A program made the position numbers and the translations under genes. From positions 1 through 7,969 of the forward strand of contig JACMOT010000341.1 in assembly GCA_014377915.1 (NCBI GenBank): a stretch of DNA of 7,969 nucleotides. Reading direction: 5' to 3'. The notes below the pieces were generated by a model that made no database searches, was not told the origin of the DNA, and saw only the letters and a list, made by a program, of their open reading frames with translations. Of the stretch, positions 6,562 through 7,969 are shown piece after piece. Position 1 is the first letter of the stretch. Every line of letters starts with the position of its first letter. The DNA is from Tardiphaga sp. (GTDB lineage Bacteria; Pseudomonadota; Alphaproteobacteria; Rhizobiales; Xanthobacteraceae).

Positions 6562-6923
6562 TCCTTCCGGATACTTCGGTATGGATCGACCATCTTCGCG
6601 GCGGCGATAAAACGATGGCATATCTGCTTCGTCGCGAAGATCTGTTGTTGCACGCCTTCGTGATCGGTGAGCTGGCGCTGGGTCATTTGCCAAGACCGAC
6701 CGAAACACTTGCGAGTTTGCAGCTTCAGTTGCAGGCTCCCGTGGTGGCGCCCAGCGAAATACTTTCGTTCATCGCAAAGCATCAACTGGCTGGTGCCGGC
6801 CTCGGCTACGTCGATGTTCATCTGCTTGCTTCGGTCAGTATAACGACGAATGCGAGGCTTTGGACTCTCGATAAGCGACTGTATGCCGTCGCCAACCGGC
6901 TCGCGCTGGTGGTCACTCCCTGA
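6558..6923 (+). CDS. vapC: VapC-type PIN-domain ribonuclease toxin
   Basis: VapC toxins are Mg-dependent endoribonucleases that cleave tRNA or rRNA when freed from their antitoxin. The 121-residue protein has the PIN-domain acid set: D5 in ILPDTSVWIDHLRGG, E38 in FVIGELALG, D86 in GLGYVDVHLLAS and D105 in LWTLDKRLYAVA. The active site therefore looks intact. I chose the ATG at 6558 because it overlaps the vapB stop as ATGA, the usual coupling in these pairs, and places the strand ILPDTS at the very N-terminus; an in-frame ATG at 6549 would add three residues. The target RNA cannot be read from sequence. The ybgC gene begins only 13 bases after the stop. Confidence 0.92.
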   Translation: MILPDTSVWIDHLRGGDKTMAYLLRREDLLLHAFVIGELALGHLPRPTETLASLQLQLQAPVVAPSEILSFIAKHQLAGAGLGYVDVHLLASVSITTNARLWTLDKRLYAVANRLALVVTP

Positions 6924-6936
6924 AAGAGTTGTTGAA

Positions 6937-7386
6937 ATGAAGACCTCCCATCTCGACGGCGCCATCAGGGACGGCCTGCACCGTATGCAGGTCCGGGTCT
7001 ATTATGAAGACACGGATTTTTCCGGCATCGTCTACCACGCCAACTACCTGCGCTTCATGGAGCGCGGGCGGACCAATTATCTGCGGCTGCTCGGTGCCGA
7101 CCAGCGCGCGCTGTTTGCCGAGGCCGAGAGCGAGGCGCCGGGCTTTGCCTTCGTGGTGCGCGCGATGACGCTGGAATATCTCAAGCCGAGCCGCATGGAC
7201 GACCTCCTGGAGATCGTGACGCGGCCGCTCGACATCCGGGGCGCCTCGATCACGCTCGGCCAGGAGGTGCGGCGCGGCGACGAACTGCTGCTCGAGGCGA
7301 AAGTGAAGGTTGCGTTCGTGTCCGGTGGCCGCGCCAGGCCGATCCCGAAGGCTTTGCGCATCGCCATGAAGGCCGATCAGCTTTAG
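6937..7386 (+). CDS. ybgC: YbgC-type acyl-CoA thioesterase (tol-pal system associated)
   Basis: This is a 149-residue single hotdog-fold protein of the 4HBT family that hydrolyses acyl-CoA thioesters in the cytoplasm. The signature VRVYYEDTDFSGIVYHANYL (19-38) carries Y23, D27 and H34, which align with Y14, D18 and H25 of E. coli YbgC. The gene usually opens the ybgC-tolQ-tolR-tolA-tolB-pal cluster, which maintains the outer membrane during division, and ruvCAB often lies just before it. The reading frame stays open back to an ATG at 6850 inside vapC, but homology begins after 6937 and GAAAGAG lies 8 bases before that ATG, so 6937 is chosen. The ribosome site abuts the vapC stop, which implies expression from the vapBC or ruv transcripts. 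Confidence 0.95.
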   Translation: MKTSHLDGAIRDGLHRMQVRVYYEDTDFSGIVYHANYLRFMERGRTNYLRLLGADQRALFAEAESEAPGFAFVVRAMTLEYLKPSRMDDLLEIVTRPLDIRGASITLGQEVRRGDELLLEAKVKVAFVSGGRARPIPKALRIAMKADQL

Positions 7387-7400
7387 CAATCGGCCGATAG

Positions 7401-7433
7401 GCAGCGCGCCATCGACGCGCCGGTTGGCGCTGC
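7401..7433 (+). terminator. Hairpin after ybgC, possible weak terminator
   Basis: GCAGCGC (7401-7407) and GCGCTGC (7427-7433) form a perfect 7-bp inverted repeat with a 19-base loop, 14 bases after the ybgC stop. Only the partly T-rich TACAATCTTG follows, not a T-tract, so it may be a structured spacer rather than an intrinsic terminator. Its 3' side directly abuts the candidate -10 element of the next gene. Confidence 0.3.
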
Positions 7434-7439
7434 TACAAT
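7412..7439 (+). promoter_or_regulatory. Possible sigma70-type promoter for the NTF2-like gene
   Basis: TCGACG (7412-7417), 16 bases, then TACAAT (7434-7439). The -10 differs from consensus at one position and the -35 at two. Transcription would start near 7446, leaving a leader of about 18 bases that still contains the GGGAG ribosome site. It suggests the downstream gene can be expressed apart from ybgC. Confidence 0.45.
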
Positions 7440-7463
7440 CTTGCAAACAACAGGGAGATCAGC

Positions 7464-7931
7464 ATGTCGCGACCGCCATTGCCGCCGTTCACGCAAGAGA
7501 CCGCCGCGCAAAAAGCCCGACTGGCGGAGGACGCGTGGAATTCGCGCGATCCGGTCAAAGTGTCGCTGGCCTATACCGAGGACAGCGTGTGGCGCAACCG
7601 CGGCGAGTTTTTCCAGGGCCGCGAAGCGATCGTCGAATTCCTCAGCCGCAAATGGGCAAAGGAACATGAGTACCGGCTGATCAAGGATCTATGGGCGTTT
7701 CACGACAACCATATCGCGGTGCGCTTCCAGTATGAATGGCACGACGACGCCGGCCAATGGTTTCGCTCCTACGGCAATGAGCAGTGGGAGTTCGACGCGC
7801 AGGGCCTGATGGCGCGCCGCGAGGCCAGCATCAATGACCTCGCGATCAAGGACAGCGACCGCCGCTTCCACTGGCCCGCGCCGGGCCGCCGGCCCGAGGA
7901 TTTGCCGGGGCTGGGCACCAGCCCGTTCTGA
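7464..7931 (+). CDS. NTF2-like (SnoaL-type, DUF1348) protein of unknown function
   Basis: The 155-residue protein has the single-domain alpha+beta cone outline of NTF2-like proteins: an N-terminal helix ([15 protein letters not shown]) facing the pocket, then [19 protein letters not shown], a helix at [13 protein letters not shown], and the long strands of [19 protein letters not shown] and EQWEFDAQG. The run of Trp and Arg residues and the ending [17 protein letters not shown] match what I recall of the DUF1348 family, which has no established reaction; relatives bind or isomerise small hydrophobic molecules. GGGAG lies 6 bases before the ATG at 7464. It has no signal peptide. It follows ybgC where tolQ commonly sits; its relation to that cluster is not clear. 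Nothing can be called in the last 38 bases of the window. Confidence 0.85.
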   Translation: MSRPPLPPFTQETAAQKARLAEDAWNSRDPVKVSLAYTEDSVWRNRGEFFQGREAIVEFLSRKWAKEHEYRLIKDLWAFHDNHIAVRFQYEWHDDAGQWFRSYGNEQWEFDAQGLMARREASINDLAIKDSDRRFHWPAPGRRPEDLPGLGTSPF

Positions 7932-7969
7932 CGCACGGGCGTTGAAGCCATCGCGCCTGAATGGTGTCC

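Noticed and set aside
6850..6936. An N-terminal extension of YbgC overlapping vapC.
   Set aside because: It reads the vapC coding region in another frame and has no family similarity; the ATG at 6937 has a ribosome site and gives normal length.
7424..7446. A possible sigma54 promoter (TTGGCGC and TTGCA).
   Set aside because: The GG and GC pairs are 15 bases apart rather than the required 10, and a better sigma70-type arrangement overlaps.
1..7969. CRISPR arrays, tRNA or rRNA genes, insertion sequence transposases, phage genes.
   Set aside because: I saw no regularly spaced repeats, no tRNA-like cloverleaf with its conserved loops, and no transposase, integrase or phage protein in any frame.

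Overview
The window looks like a chromosomal segment from a high-GC alphaproteobacterium of the Bradyrhizobium/Rhodopseudomonas group (Nitrobacteraceae). Three things point there: the gene order yebC-ruvC-ruvA-ruvB-ybgC, the rhizobial style of the RuvB and YebC proteins, and a paired palindromic intergenic repeat of a type I recall from those genomes. No database search was possible, so the taxon is an inference.

Layout. Positions 1-949 (minus strand) hold most of a periplasmic substrate-binding protein of a branched-chain amino acid type ABC transporter; its C-terminal end lies beyond the left edge. Positions 1180-2925 (minus) encode a soluble methyl-accepting chemotaxis-type protein with three modules: an N-terminal signalling coiled coil, a central PilZ-like domain and a C-terminal sensor-like domain. 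A divergent intergenic region (2926-3122) carries a strong-looking sigma70-type promoter for yebC and, facing the chemoreceptor, a near-consensus CtrA box. YebC (3123-3869) is followed by a two-armed palindromic repeat. Then comes the Holliday-junction operon ruvC-ruvA-ruvB (4079-6301), preceded by a one-mismatch alphaproteobacterial LexA (SOS) box.

After ruvB, where the ybgC-tol-pal envelope cluster would normally follow, a lower-GC type II toxin-antitoxin pair of the VapBC family (6367-6923) has its own TATAAT promoter element and a possible operator. The YbgC thioesterase gene starts 13 bases after vapC and its ribosome binding site abuts the toxin stop codon, so ybgC is probably co-transcribed with the toxin-antitoxin pair. 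The last gene (7464-7931) encodes an NTF2-like protein of the DUF1348 type with its own possible promoter. tolQ is not within the window.

How the parts work together. RuvABC binds, branch-migrates and cleaves Holliday junctions, and the LexA-like box suggests DNA-damage control of the operon. YebC is a translation-associated or regulatory factor commonly found beside ruvC. The chemoreceptor-PilZ protein may couple cyclic-di-GMP to chemotaxis under CtrA control. Most of the window is ordinary core genome. The parts that merit a second look are the three-module chemoreceptor and its CtrA box, the SOS box, and the VapBC pair wedged between ruvB and ybgC. I found no wholly undescribed system.
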